The notes: generated from the letters alone by a model not told the origin. 64,000 bases of DNA from Natribaculum luteum (GCF_023008545.1 NZ_CP095397.1:1054001-1118000), one strand, 5' to 3'; shown: positions 1 through 9,068, counted from the first letter of the stretch. Numbers and translations are program-made.

Positions 1-132
1 ATTTCCATCTTCTGGGGACGACGAAATACTGTCACGATCGCCGTCGACGACGGCACGGCTGTGACGACGACTCGAGGAACGCGATCGGTTCCGTACGCCT
101 TTTGAGCCTCGGCCGGATACTACGGGTACCGA

Positions 133-1128
133 ATGATCTCCAAGGGCTGCGAGCAGTGCGCGAAAGGTGGCAAGATGGTGCTGTTCGTCTACGGGTACTG
201 CGACCAGCGCGACTGCTTTTACTGCCCGCTCGGCGAGAACCGCAAGAACGTCACCGACGTCTACGCGAACGAACGCCTCGTCGAAGACGACGAGGACGTT
301 ATCGAGGAGGCCCACAGGATGGACGCACTCGGCACCTCGATCACGGGTGGCGAACCCCAGGAGGCCTTAGACCGGACCTGTCACTACCTCTCTCTGCTCA
401 AAGACGAGTTCGGCGAGGATCACCACACCCACCTCTACACTGGCATCACCGGCGGTCGCGAGAACATGCGCCGCCTTTCTGAGGCCGGCCTCGACGAGAT
501 CCGCTTTCACCCGCCACTCGAGCAGTGGGGTGACCTCCACGGCACCGAGTGGGAGGAGATTCTCTACGTCGCCCGCGAGGAGGGACTGACGCCGGCGTTC
601 GAGATCCCGGGGATCCGTCCCGAACCGGAGTTCCTCGAGTTCTTAGACGAGGGTGCAGCCGAATTCTGTAACGTAAACGAGTTCGAGATGTCCCAGGGGA
701 ACTACCGGCGGATGCAGGAAGCGGGATTCGAACTCAAGGAGGGCCACATGAGCGCCGTCGAGGGCTCCCGCGAGGAGATCCTCGAGGTGATGGGCGATCA
801 TCCGAAGGTGTACTTCTGTACCTCCGTGTTCAAGGACGCCGCCCAGCACCGCCGTCGGCTCAAGCGCATGGCCCGGATCGTTCGCCGAGAGTTCGACGAC
901 GTCACCGACGACGGGACCCTCGTCTACGGAAAGACCTACGCCAACCCTGCCCGCTTCGAGGAACTCGGCGTCCCCGAGGAGTTCTACACCGTGAAATCGA
1001 ACCACGTCGAGGTGGCGTGGTGGCTCCTGGAAGAGATGATCGAGGAGGGCGACCTCGAGGACGGCGAGATCGTCGAACAGTACCCGACGTACGACGGACA
1101 GGTCGTCGAACGAACGCCGCTGGCGTGA
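133..1128 (+). CDS. Radical SAM protein related to pyruvate formate-lyase activating enzyme (COG2108-like)
   Basis: 331 aa, cytoplasmic. Near the N-terminus the protein shows C-x4-C-x2-C (YGYCDQRDCFYCPL, residues ~20-33), which would bind the 4Fe-4S cluster that cleaves S-adenosylmethionine. The classic spacing is C-x3-C-x2-C, so this is a variant. A CEQC pair lies just before it (residues 6-9). The radical SAM glycine motif (SITGGEP) follows at ~70. The family is conserved in archaea and has no settled substrate. The gene stands alone, and a T6 run at 1158-1163 after the stop may terminate it. Family call is firm; function unknown. Confidence 0.85.
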   Translation: MISKGCEQCAKGGKMVLFVYGYCDQRDCFYCPLGENRKNVTDVYANERLVEDDEDVIEEAHRMDALGTSITGGEPQEALDRTCHYLSLLKDEFGEDHHTHLYTGITGGRENMRRLSEAGLDEIRFHPPLEQWGDLHGTEWEEILYVAREEGLTPAFEIPGIRPEPEFLEFLDEGAAEFCNVNEFEMSQGNYRRMQEAGFELKEGHMSAVEGSREEILEVMGDHPKVYFCTSVFKDAAQHRRRLKRMARIVRREFDDVTDDGTLVYGKTYANPARFEELGVPEEFYTVKSNHVEVAWWLLEEMIEEGDLEDGEIVEQYPTYDGQVVERTPLA

Positions 1129-1651
1129 CTGCGAGCGAACCGGGTGCGTGAGTGGCTTTTTTCGTCGGACGTCCGCTCTCGTGACGATGACGACAGAGGA
1201 AGGGACACACGGCTACGGAATCTGTCGTGAGAAAAAATAGGACGGAGGCCACGATTTGGACCCGAACGGGAGCCGTGTTCCACAGCCCGTCGGTCCGGAA
1301 CATCCGCAGTTTCCGGATCTCGCTTCTACGAGATCCGTTACTGAGCCGTCTCCGACTCACCGTAGTGGGCTGTTTCGGTCTCCACTGAGGCGTTCACCTC
1401 GGTCCCCTTTTACGGGGAGTTCGGTTTGTACCTCGTCTTCGAGTCGACGTTCCGTGAAGGTGTTCGACTCGAAGCGTTCGGTCGATCCTCGTGGCTTCCG
1501 TCCTCTGTATCTATGTAGTATGGTACCATGCAGCATAAAATTTTCGTTCGAACGGCCCACCACCGAATGGCCGTCGTGGACAGTCCGGAGAAGTGAGACA
1601 CCCGACCGAAACGAGAGCGACTGGCGACTGCGAGTACGTTCTACCGCGGTG
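1129..1651. other. Intergenic region with hairpin, no convincing gene
   Basis: About 520 bases without a credible gene. It holds a T-rich stretch just after the radical SAM gene (1158-1163, possible terminator). It also holds a 9-bp perfect stem at 1314-1337 (arms CGGATCTCG / CGAGATCCG around a 6-base loop). An AT-rich island lies at 1534-1543. Read on the minus strand the island resembles a TATA box, but no convincing reading frame lies below it. Short frames on both strands have unlike-haloarchaeal composition (Ser/Arg rich) and were not called. Confidence 0.5.
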
Positions 1652-1737
1652 TCATAACGATGGCTGTGAGTCGGTACCGTCGCAACCGCGAACCGCCTTG
1701 CGGTTGCGTCGGCAGCCAGTCACAGCCACCAGTATCA
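1652..1737. repeat. Palindromic MITE-like element, copy A
   Basis: 86 bp. Two 35-nt arms match at 27 positions around a 10-nt loop. Ends read TAACGATGGCTGTGAG (left) and, on the other strand, TACTGGTGGCTGTGAC. The innermost stem is GCAACCGC/GCGGTTGC. TCA flanks it on both sides. The right TCA (1735-1737) is the TGA stop codon of the minus-strand gene next to it. Nearly identical in length and design to the copy at 37139-37224. Confidence 0.8.
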
Positions 1738-2955
1738 CTCGACCTCGGTCAGATCGACTTCCGGCAGCGTGATCAGGTTCTCCCGGCCGATCCGGAGTTT
1801 CCTGATCTCTCCGTCGTCGTCCATCTTCGAGAGCAGCTGTGAGACCTTGGCGTTCGACCAGCCGGTCTCTTTGACGATCGACGCCTGCTTCATCCGACCG
1901 CCGTTTTTCCGGAGCAGCCGGTGGACGCGTTCTTCGTCGCTCAGGAGTTCGACGTCGACGTCGTCGTCTTCGTCGTCGAGGCCGTCGTACTCGGTTACGA
2001 CTGGCGCGTCGGACGCGGGTGGAGCGGCGGCCGATGCGTCATCCATCGCGGCAGGAGACGACCGCTCGTCGGTCAGGTGGTCGGGAACGTAGCGGTCGAC
2101 CGCCGAGCCGTCGGCAGCGTGGTATCGCATCGCGAGCAGGTACCCACCGAGTCCGACGAGCGCGAGGAGGGCGACGAACGCGATCACGACGAGAATCATC
2201 GAGCCGAGAGAGAGGTCGGGCAGGATACTGTCGGTTCCGCTCGGTCCCGGCCCCGCACCCTGAAAGAGCGTCACCTCGAGTTCGCCGTCCTCGAACTGGT
2301 GTGGCCCGCTCCAGACGAGCGCGCCGTCTTCCGTGCCGACAGGCGGGTCCTCGAACCCGTAGTTCGGCGGCGGTTCGACGACGAGCCGCTGCCCGCTGCT
2401 TAACTTGGGAAGCCAGGTTCCGTCGGCGGTTCGGAAGGCGTCGCCGAGGTAGAGGCGAGTCCCGTCGACGGCAGCGAAGTTCGACCAGGTAAACGAGTAC
2501 GAGATGACGCCGATATCGCCGGCATCGGGACCGTCATCCGCCGGTTCGACGCGGGGGTCGTCCCAGCTGGCGTTCTCGATGCTCATATCCCGATCCGTAG
2601 ACTGCTCGGAGAGCCGCTGGAACCGTTCGAACGTCGACGCATCGTAACCGACCTCGCGCTCGCCGGACGCGACCGCGTCGGCGTATGCTTCGAACGCCTC
2701 GACGTCGGCGTCGGTCTCGAGGAGGTACCGGCTCTCGATCGTCCAGCGCGCGTCGCCGTCGGCGGTGACGTTGATCCGGATCACCTGCTGTGGATCGGCA
2801 GGATCGAGCGGCTGGATTTCGGTTGCCACGGTCGACGTCTGTAGCGGGGACCGCTCTGAACCCGTCGCGGCAGACGGGGTCGCAGCCACCACTCCCAGAG
2901 AGGACGTGACGAGGAGGACGGTGAGGGCGACAGTGATGGCCGTGGATGACCGCAT
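1735..2955 (-). CDS. Membrane-anchored winged-helix protein (DUF7343/DUF7345 type)
   Basis: 406 aa from the start beginning MRSSTAITVALT; an upstream in-frame ATG at 2991 would add 12 residues ahead of the signal peptide and is less likely. Order: signal peptide (1-~30), extracytoplasmic beta-rich domain (~45-255), one transmembrane helix (SMILVVIAFVALLALVGLGG, ~265), acidic linker, then a C-terminal winged helix (~340-400, SDEERVHRLLRKNGG ... WSNAKVSQLLSKMDDDGEI). This architecture is common in haloarchaea and suggests a surface sensor that contacts DNA or a partner inside. The target is unknown. Its TGA stop coincides with the repeat at 1652-1737. Confidence 0.75.
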   Translation of the reverse strand: MRSSTAITVALTVLLVTSSLGVVAATPSAATGSERSPLQTSTVATEIQPLDPADPQQVIRINVTADGDARWTIESRYLLETDADVEAFEAYADAVASGEREVGYDASTFERFQRLSEQSTDRDMSIENASWDDPRVEPADDGPDAGDIGVISYSFTWSNFAAVDGTRLYLGDAFRTADGTWLPKLSSGQRLVVEPPPNYGFEDPPVGTEDGALVWSGPHQFEDGELEVTLFQGAGPGPSGTDSILPDLSLGSMILVVIAFVALLALVGLGGYLLAMRYHAADGSAVDRYVPDHLTDERSSPAAMDDASAAAPPASDAPVVTEYDGLDDEDDDVDVELLSDEERVHRLLRKNGGRMKQASIVKETGWSNAKVSQLLSKMDDDGEIRKLRIGRENLITLPEVDLTEVE

Positions 2956-3082
2956 GCGTATCAACGCGTGGTTTCCGCGGGGAAAAAACACTTTCCATCC
3001 GAAAATAAAATGTTACCAGCGTCTTTGAACGGTCTGAGGGCACGTCAGCACCGCAACGGAGTCCGTAAAACGTGCCGACTGG

Positions 3083-3091
3083 TTTTTATAC
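3083..3091 (+). promoter_or_regulatory. TATA-like promoter of the secreted-protein gene at 3115
   Basis: A TTTTTATAC run lies about 25-30 bases before the ATG at 3115. That spacing predicts a transcript starting at or just before the start codon (leaderless), which is why the internal ATG at 3115 is preferred to the upstream frame opening at 2968. Confidence 0.5.
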
Positions 3092-3114
3092 TTGTAGTTC
3101 ACAGTATCGAGAAG

Positions 3115-4329
3115 ATGAAGGACGCGGTCGCTCCCCTCCTCGCGTTGCTTCTCGCAGTGTCGCTGCCGGTCGGAGCCGTCGCTGCAACCGGTCCGATCGA
3201 CGGCGGCGTCGCGGCATCGACCAAACCGATCGAGACCAACGAGACGACAAACCGGCTGGCACTCGAGAGCGACGTCCAGAGCGGCTACGCCGAGACTGGC
3301 CCGGACCTCGCGACGACGCTCGCGATCCAGGACGACGCGATGCGAGTCGACCGTGAACTGTTCGTGGTCGACGAGAACTTCGCCGCGCAAACGAACGACG
3401 AGCGACGCGAGACGCTCGAGGCGGCGTACGACCGGCTCCGACAGCGGATCGACGCACTCGAGCAGCGAGAGCGTACCGCGGTGCGACGCCACACTCGCGG
3501 TGAGATTTCGGACGGGGAGTTCGTGACCGTGCTGTTGCGCAATTACCGGGAGGCGACCGAACTCGAGGACGCCCTCACCGAGCTAGAAGACCGCGCGACT
3601 CGCGTGCCGGGGTACTCGATCTCGATCGACTCCGATCGGGGTCGACTCGGGACCTACCAGAGTCCCGTTCGCGCTCAACTCGACGCGACCACGGACGGCG
3701 GGGTGGAGACGATCGACGGTGCCGTTCTCGTCGACACGTCCCAGGACGGGTTCATCCTCTCGGCGATGCACGGTCGCGTCTACCTCCGCGAAGCGACACG
3801 GTTCGACAACCGCGACGTGACCAGACCGAACCAGTTCCAGAGTATTTCCGACGCGTTCGAACACGCCGAGAGCCAGTACCCGTGGGCGTTCGACCAGCCG
3901 CCCGGCGTCGGCTCGAGGGGTGCCACGGAGTTTACCGCGGCACAACTGTATCGAATTCGGGCACCGACGGTCCACGGCGACCTCGAGGCGTACCTCGACG
4001 GCGGGAGCAAGGAAGTCTACCGCGAGTTCCAGGAGTTGACGATCGACGAGTTACCCTCGACGCCGGAAAACCGGACGTGGACGAGCGACTCGCTCGCGCT
4101 GTCGGTCAACCGAACGCCGGTGAACGGCCCGGTCGAGATTACCGTCGTCGACCGAGAGACGGGCGAACCGGTCGATGGAACGGTCACCGTCAACGGATAC
4201 GACGTCGGTCGGACGGGTGAGGACGGAACGGTGTGGATTCTCCCGCCAGCAGATGACTTCGACGTCGCGGTTCGATCGGCAGACGGGAACATGGACGTGA
4301 GTATCTCGAGTTCCTACCCCAGCGTTTAA
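3115..4329 (+). CDS. Secreted haloarchaeal protein with C-terminal Ig-like domain, function unknown
   Basis: 404 aa. The start MKDAVAPLLALLL opens a signal peptide ending near VAAT (residue ~24). A mostly helical region with coiled-coil character (~75-145, RLRQRIDALEQRERTAVRR) and a central domain follow. The last ~80 residues (GPVEITVVDRETGEPVDGT ... GEDGTVWILPP) resemble a carboxypeptidase-regulatory/Ig-like fold. No transmembrane helix other than the signal is visible. The gene lies 25 bp before a pilin-like gene on the same strand, so an operon concerned with the cell surface is likely. Recognised only as a haloarchaeal conserved type. Confidence 0.65.
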   Translation: MKDAVAPLLALLLAVSLPVGAVAATGPIDGGVAASTKPIETNETTNRLALESDVQSGYAETGPDLATTLAIQDDAMRVDRELFVVDENFAAQTNDERRETLEAAYDRLRQRIDALEQRERTAVRRHTRGEISDGEFVTVLLRNYREATELEDALTELEDRATRVPGYSISIDSDRGRLGTYQSPVRAQLDATTDGGVETIDGAVLVDTSQDGFILSAMHGRVYLREATRFDNRDVTRPNQFQSISDAFEHAESQYPWAFDQPPGVGSRGATEFTAAQLYRIRAPTVHGDLEAYLDGGSKEVYREFQELTIDELPSTPENRTWTSDSLALSVNRTPVNGPVEITVVDRETGEPVDGTVTVNGYDVGRTGEDGTVWILPPADDFDVAVRSADGNMDVSISSSYPSV

Positions 4330-4354
4330 GTACGAACGCCCGGCCAGACAGGCC

Positions 4355-4840
4355 ATGCCGACCGCTGGATCGTCGAGCGAGCGTCGAGCCGTCAGTCCCG
4401 TCGTCGGCGTCGTTCTGTTACTCGCGATCACGATCGTACTGGCCGGCGTCGTCGCCGCGAGCGTCGGAGCGTGGTCGCTCGGCTCGCCCGGTCCGCAGGC
4501 CACGTTCGACCTGGCCGTCGACGCAGACCGAGGAGAGGTGTGCGTCGAACACGTCGGCGGGGACGCGATCGACGTTGACGACCTCTCGGTGACGGTCACG
4601 ATAAACGGTGAGTCGCTTTCGAATCAGCCGCCGGTCCCGTTCGTCGGTGCTACCGGATTCCGCGACGCGCCGGGTGGTCCGTTCAACGCGGCAGCGGATT
4701 CGCAGTGGACGCCGGGAGAACGTGCGACGTTTCGGATCGCGAGAACGAACACGCCGACAGTCGACGAGGGCGACGAGGTCGTCGTCAGGCTCTCGGTCGA
4801 CGGACAGCGAGTTGTGAGCCTCGAGACGAGAGCGACCTAG
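4355..4840 (+). CDS. Type IV pilin-like protein with archaeal pilin N-terminal domain
   Basis: 161 aa. A short Arg-containing leader (SSSERR) precedes the hydrophobic segment AVSPVVGVVLLLAITIVLAG (residues 12-31), the hallmark of archaeal type IV pilins processed by the PibD prepilin peptidase. The remainder is a beta-rich soluble head (~45-160). It would be assembled in, or anchored at, the envelope. Its TAG stop overlaps the stop of the convergent methyltransferase in a shared CTAG. Specific pilus unknown. Confidence 0.8.
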   Translation: MPTAGSSSERRAVSPVVGVVLLLAITIVLAGVVAASVGAWSLGSPGPQATFDLAVDADRGEVCVEHVGGDAIDVDDLSVTVTINGESLSNQPPVPFVGATGFRDAPGGPFNAAADSQWTPGERATFRIARTNTPTVDEGDEVVVRLSVDGQRVVSLETRAT

Positions 4841-5460
4841 TTCTCGGGCGCGCGAGCGACGGTCGTGATGGCGACGTCAGGTTCGTAGGACGGGCCCTGA
4901 AACATGTGTTTTACGTCCTCGAATCCGGCGGTCTTGAACATGCGGTCGGCCTCGTACTCGTCGTAAAAGAGCATTATCGCGTCGGCGAGTTTCTGCGTGA
5001 TCGTGTGGTCGGGATAGTTCGGCCCGACGACGAGAACCTGCCCACCGGGTTTCGACACGCGGCGGAACTCCCGGAGCGTGCGGACGGGATCGGGCCAGTA
5101 CTCGATCGACCCCGACGACCAGACGACGTCGAACGTGTTCGTGGCGAACGGGAGCCGTTCGGCGTCACCGACGTGGAAGTGGACGGGCCCTCGCTTCCCG
5201 AACTTCTCGTAGGCTTTCTCGAGTTGGTGTTCACTCTGGTCCAGGGCGTACACCTCGTCGACGTGCTCGAGGAGTCCCTCGGTGGCGAATCCGGTGCCAC
5301 AGCCGACGTCGAGGACCATCGCGTCGTCCGGAAACTCGAGCAGTGAGAGTGCCTCGGCACGCATCTCCTCGTTCCAGATGAACGGGTTGATCTGGTCGTA
5401 CACCTTCGAGAGGTACTTGTAGAACACCCGAGCGCGGGCCTTGTTCTCGAGGATACCCAT
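4837..5460 (-). CDS. SAM-dependent methyltransferase resembling plant/cyanobacterial MPBQ/MSBQ methyltransferase (VTE3)
   Basis: 207 aa from MGILENKARARVF (an ATG 27 bases upstream is possible). SAM-binding motif VLDVGCGTGFAT (~49-60), acidic loop GDAERLPF, and GSIEYWPDP (~117-125). The N-terminal YKYLSKVYDQINPFIWNEEM and the GSIEYWPDP motif are characteristic of the 2-methyl-6-phytylbenzoquinol methyltransferase family. That suggests an isoprenoid quinone (for example menaquinone) as substrate. This is inference from motifs recalled, not a search. No quinone-pathway neighbour is in the window. Confidence 0.75.
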   Translation of the reverse strand: MGILENKARARVFYKYLSKVYDQINPFIWNEEMRAEALSLLEFPDDAMVLDVGCGTGFATEGLLEHVDEVYALDQSEHQLEKAYEKFGKRGPVHFHVGDAERLPFATNTFDVVWSSGSIEYWPDPVRTLREFRRVSKPGGQVLVVGPNYPDHTITQKLADAIMLFYDEYEADRMFKTAGFEDVKHMFQGPSYEPDVAITTVARAPEN

Positions 5461-5587
5461 TGGCCGTGACTTTCGTGGCGACTGCAATAGGTCTGCTGTT
5501 CTCGCTCGAGCGAGCGAAAGTATTGTTCGATAAATTCGCGAAATGGGCCATTGTACGCCAGAGATCGCGAGTCAGTTCCGCAACTAC

Positions 5588-5597
5588 CATATACGCG
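5588..5597 (+). promoter_or_regulatory. Candidate TATA box of the ATP synthase operon
   Basis: ACCATATACG lies ~30-38 bases before the atpH start, the usual haloarchaeal spacing. The 165-base gap to the divergent methyltransferase gene is the only long non-coding stretch before atpH, so the operon promoter must lie here. Confidence 0.45.
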
Positions 5598-5625
5598 TTG
5601 CTGCAAACGTTCGCGTGCTTAAAGT

Positions 5626-5958
5626 ATGCCGAGGCCAGAGGTTCTCGAACGAATTCAGTCGGCAGAGGAGGAGGCCGACGAGATCGTCGCATTGGCAGAA
5701 AACGACCGCGACGAGCGAATAGCCGAGGCCCGGGAACGTGCTGAGGAGATTCGTTCGGAAGCGGAACGGGAGGCGCGCGAGCTCAAAGAGCAGCGTCTCG
5801 AGGAGGCACGCGAGGAGATCGACGCCGAATGTGAGCGTCTCCTCCGCGAAGGAGAACAGGAGCGCGAGGCGCTCGAAGACGTCGCCGAGCGCCGCGTCGA
5901 CGAGGTGACAGCGTACGTCGTCGAACTGTTCCAGGAGGAAGTCCATGCTCAGACCTGA
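5626..5958 (+). CDS. atpH: A-type ATP synthase subunit H (peripheral stalk)
   Basis: 110 aa, almost entirely a charged coiled coil (EEADEIVALAENDRDERIAEA...), the expected form of the H subunit. H pairs with E to make the peripheral stalks of the archaeal A1A0 ATP synthase. First gene of the cluster; its last 14 bases overlap the start of atpI. Without the context it could be any coiled-coil protein, but position and length fit. Confidence 0.9.
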   Translation: MPRPEVLERIQSAEEEADEIVALAENDRDERIAEARERAEEIRSEAEREARELKEQRLEEAREEIDAECERLLREGEQEREALEDVAERRVDEVTAYVVELFQEEVHAQT

Positions 5959-8194
5959 GCGGATGAGCAAGGTCTCGGTGACCGGTTCGAAGGGCGTGAT
6001 GCCCACGGTCATCGAGACGATCCACGAACTGCACGTCGTCCACCTGAGCGATTACGACGGGTCGTGGACCGGCTTCGACAACGGCAACCCGATCGAGGGT
6101 GCCGACCGGGCGTCCGAGCGGCTCGTCACCGTCCGCTCGCTCGAGAGCGTCCTCGACGTCGACGAAGACGACGCCGGACCCGGCCGGCTCGAAGCCGACT
6201 GGGAAGACCGCCTCGAGCGGATTCGAGAGCAGGTCAACGACCTCGACGACCGTCGCGACGAGGTTCGCAACGAGTTGCGCCAGGTACAGGAGAAGATCGA
6301 CCGCGTCGCACCCTTCGCGGAACTCGGAATCGACCTCGACTTGCTGTCGGGCTACGACTCGGTCGACGTCGTCGTCGGCGAGGGGAACGTCGACGAACTC
6401 GAGTCGGCTCTCGAGGCCGCCGAGGAGGTCCGCGCCTACGAGACGTTCACCGGCGGGGACGTGGTCGCGATCGTCGCCGCACCCACCGAGGATGCGGACG
6501 AAGACGTGATCGACGACGCGCTCGTCGGCGTCGAGTTCACCCGCCACAGCGTCCCGGAGACCGAACAGAGCCCGGAGGCGTACGTGGACGAACTCGAACA
6601 CCGCAAGCGCCAGCTCGAGTCGGACCTCGACGACGTCGACAGCGAACTCGAGCGGATCAAACTCGACGAGGCGGGCTTTCTGCTTCGCGTCGAAGAGAAG
6701 CTGACCGTCGAGGTCCAGCGCGCCGAGGCCCCGCTGCAGTTCGCGACGACGGATCGTGCGTTCGTCGCCGAGGGGTGGATCCCCACCGACTCCTACGACA
6801 GGTTCGTCGCCGAACTCGACGCCGCCGTCGGTGACAGCGTCGAGATCGAAGAACTCGAGCGGGCGGATTACGACCGCCACGGCGCGCCACACCACACGGA
6901 AGACGTCCAGCAGGGCGGCCCGTCCGCTGGCGACGAGGAGCCGGCCGAACGAGAGGAAGAGCCGCCGAAGGCAGCGACCGACGGCGGCGTCGTGACGATG
7001 AACGACGAACCGCCGGTCGTTCAGGACAACCCCGGCCCGACGAAGCCGTTCGAAACCCTCGTGCAGGCGGTCTCGCGGCCGAAGTACGGTGAACTCGATC
7101 CGACGATCTTCCTGTTCCTGACGTTCCCAGCGTTCTTCGGGTTCATGATCGGCGACGTCGGCTACGGGATCATCTACATGGCGATCGGGTACTACATGTA
7201 CTCGAACTTCGAGAGCAGTGGAATCCGCAGCCTCGGTGGTATCGCCATGTGGGCGGGCGGATTCACGATCCTCTTCGGCTTCCTCTACGGCGAGATCTTC
7301 GGCCTGCACGTGCTTGGGGAAGTCGTCTGGCCGAGCGGCCACCCGCCGATCGAGAAGGGTCTCGACCCTGCCGGTGAGGAGTTCGCGCTGGGCTGGCTCG
7401 TCATCAGCGTGCTGGTCGGGATTATCCACCTCAACGTCGGGTACATCCTCGACTTCTACGAGAACCTCAGCCACGGGCTCAAAGACGCGATCACCCACAG
7501 CGGGTCCTGGATCCTGCTGCTGAACGGCGTCTGGATCTGGATCCTCTCGGTCCAGGGCTACAATGCGGAGAATCCCGAAGAGAGCACGAAGCCGCCGTTC
7601 CTGTTCGAAACGTTCAGCTCGGACGGCCCGTTCCCGATCGGGTTCGAGGGCTTCCCCGTCATGGAAGTGTTCACGCTCCCCGAAGCCGTTCCTGGGCTCG
7701 GTGGCGTCCCGATCGGTGCCCCCTTGCTAGTGGCGTTCCTGGGACTCGTCTTGCTCGGCATCGGCGACACGCCGGAGCTCATCGAGTCGCTGTCGGTGCT
7801 CGTGAACGCACTCTCGTACACCCGGATGGCAGCGGTGTTGCTGGCGAAAGCCGGTATGGCGTTCGTCGTCAACCTGCTGTTCTTCGGGGCCTACGAGGAC
7901 CCCGACGGCGCGTTCCACTTCCTGCGGAGTCACGAGCCAAGCTACGTCGCCAGCAACTACGGCGGCGAAGCGGAGTTGATCTTCCCCGGACTGATGCACT
8001 CGGGCGTCGCCGCGCTGCTCGGTGGTCTCGTCATCCTCGTGTTCGGGCACCTCCTGGTGCTCGCGCTCGGGGTGACAAGCGCCGGCTTACAGGCCGTTCG
8101 TCTCGAGTACGTCGAGTTCTTTGGGAAGTTTTATGAAGGCGGTGGAAAGAACTACGAACCGTTCGGACACGATCAAAAACACAGTGAGGACTAA
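5945..8194 (+). CDS. atpI: A-type ATP synthase subunit I (a-subunit of the membrane A0 sector)
   Basis: 749 aa. The start MLRPERMSKVSVTGSK is typical of haloarchaeal AtpI. The N-terminal half (to ~370) is cytoplasmic with two coiled-coil arms; a Glu/Pro-rich linker (~320-350) is halophile-like. From ~385 onward there are seven to eight hydrophobic helices that form the half-channels against the c-ring, including the region LSVLVNALSYTRMAAVLLAKAG that carries the conserved essential arginine. Translationally coupled to atpH by a 14-base overlap, and followed by atpK after 5 bases. Confidence 0.95.
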   Translation: MLRPERMSKVSVTGSKGVMPTVIETIHELHVVHLSDYDGSWTGFDNGNPIEGADRASERLVTVRSLESVLDVDEDDAGPGRLEADWEDRLERIREQVNDLDDRRDEVRNELRQVQEKIDRVAPFAELGIDLDLLSGYDSVDVVVGEGNVDELESALEAAEEVRAYETFTGGDVVAIVAAPTEDADEDVIDDALVGVEFTRHSVPETEQSPEAYVDELEHRKRQLESDLDDVDSELERIKLDEAGFLLRVEEKLTVEVQRAEAPLQFATTDRAFVAEGWIPTDSYDRFVAELDAAVGDSVEIEELERADYDRHGAPHHTEDVQQGGPSAGDEEPAEREEEPPKAATDGGVVTMNDEPPVVQDNPGPTKPFETLVQAVSRPKYGELDPTIFLFLTFPAFFGFMIGDVGYGIIYMAIGYYMYSNFESSGIRSLGGIAMWAGGFTILFGFLYGEIFGLHVLGEVVWPSGHPPIEKGLDPAGEEFALGWLVISVLVGIIHLNVGYILDFYENLSHGLKDAITHSGSWILLLNGVWIWILSVQGYNAENPEESTKPPFLFETFSSDGPFPIGFEGFPVMEVFTLPEAVPGLGGVPIGAPLLVAFLGLVLLGIGDTPELIESLSVLVNALSYTRMAAVLLAKAGMAFVVNLLFFGAYEDPDGAFHFLRSHEPSYVASNYGGEAELIFPGLMHSGVAALLGGLVILVFGHLLVLALGVTSAGLQAVRLEYVEFFGKFYEGGGKNYEPFGHDQKHSED

Positions 8195-8199
8195 GTAAA

Positions 8200-8466
8200 A
8201 TGACTGAAATCGCACTCGCAGAATTCGCCAACGTTGTACTGCAGAACGGAGAAGCGTCCGGAAATTTCCTGACGGAAAACGGTGCCGCGGCAATCGCCGT
8301 CGGTCTCGCTGCCCTCGCAGCAGGGTACGCAGAGCGCGGTATCGGAAGCGCCGCCGTCGGCGCGATCGCGGAAGACGACGACATGTTCGTCCCGGGCCTG
8401 ATCATGACAGTCCTGCCTGAGACGCTCGTGATCCTGGCCCTGGTCGTCGTGTTCCTGGTCGGTTAA
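8200..8466 (+). CDS. atpK: A-type ATP synthase subunit K (c-ring proteolipid)
   Basis: 88 aa with two transmembrane helices (~28-48 and ~64-87), i.e. a single hairpin per subunit. The ion-carrying carboxylate is the Glu in MTVLPETLVILALVVVF (residue ~74). The loop AERGIGSAAVGAIAED contacts the central stalk. No obvious Na+-site signature beyond the Glu was noted, so proton coupling is presumed from family knowledge of haloarchaea. Confidence 0.95.
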   Translation: MTEIALAEFANVVLQNGEASGNFLTENGAAAIAVGLAALAAGYAERGIGSAAVGAIAEDDDMFVPGLIMTVLPETLVILALVVVFLVG

Positions 8467-8486
8467 ACACCCCCTTTCTCTCATCC

Positions 8487-9068
8487 ATGAGTCTGGACAC
8501 AGTCGTTGAGGACATCCGAGACGAAGCCCACGCGCGTGCGGAGAACATCCGTGCGGAGGGCGAAGAGCGCGCCGAGGAGATCGAGTCGGCCGCCGAAGAC
8601 GACGCCCAGGAGATCCTCGAGACGGCAGAGCAAGAGGCCGAACGCGAGATCGAACAGCTGCGCGAACAGCGACTCTCCAGTGCGAAACTGGAGGCGAAAC
8701 AGAAGCGCCTGGAGGCGCGTCGCGACGTCCTCGGCGACGTCCGCGAACAGGTCGAAACGGAACTGACGAGCCTCGAGGGAGACACGCGAGAGGAACTGAC
8801 TCGAGCGCTTCTCGAGGCCGCGAGCGTCGAGTTCGACGAGGACGACGACGTCAGCGTCTACGGCCGAGCCGAAGACGCAGACCTCCTCGAGTCGATCGCC
8901 GACGACTACGACGGCTACGAGTACGCCGGCGAACACGACTGCCTCGGCGGCGTCGTCGTCGAGAGCGAACAGTCGCGGGTCCGGGTCAACAACACGTTCG
9001 ACTCGGTCCTAGAGGACGTCTGGGAAGACAACCTCCGGGAGATCAGCAACCGACTCTTCGAGCAATGA
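8487..9068 (+). CDS. atpE: A-type ATP synthase subunit E (peripheral stalk)
   Basis: 193 aa. The N-terminal ~110 residues form a long charged coiled coil that pairs with H. The C-terminal alpha/beta head ends in the conserved GGVVVESEQSRVRVNNTFDS (~152-171), which binds the top of the A3B3 head. The TGA stop (9066-9068) overlaps an ATG at 9065 that opens a 24-codon frame leading into atpC. Confidence 0.95.
   Translation: MSLDTVVEDIRDEAHARAENIRAEGEERAEEIESAAEDDAQEILETAEQEAEREIEQLREQRLSSAKLEAKQKRLEARRDVLGDVREQVETELTSLEGDTREELTRALLEAASVEFDEDDDVSVYGRAEDADLLESIADDYDGYEYAGEHDCLGGVVVESEQSRVRVNNTFDSVLEDVWEDNLREISNRLFEQ

Noticed and set aside
1256-1657. 133-codon plus-strand frame in the first intergenic region
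   Set aside because: Ser/Arg/Pro-rich, not acidic, no promoter, and it runs into repeat copy A.
5783-7498. 571-codon minus-strand frame antisense to atpI
   Set aside because: Mirror of a strongly biased coding strand; no recognisable domain; atpI is certain.
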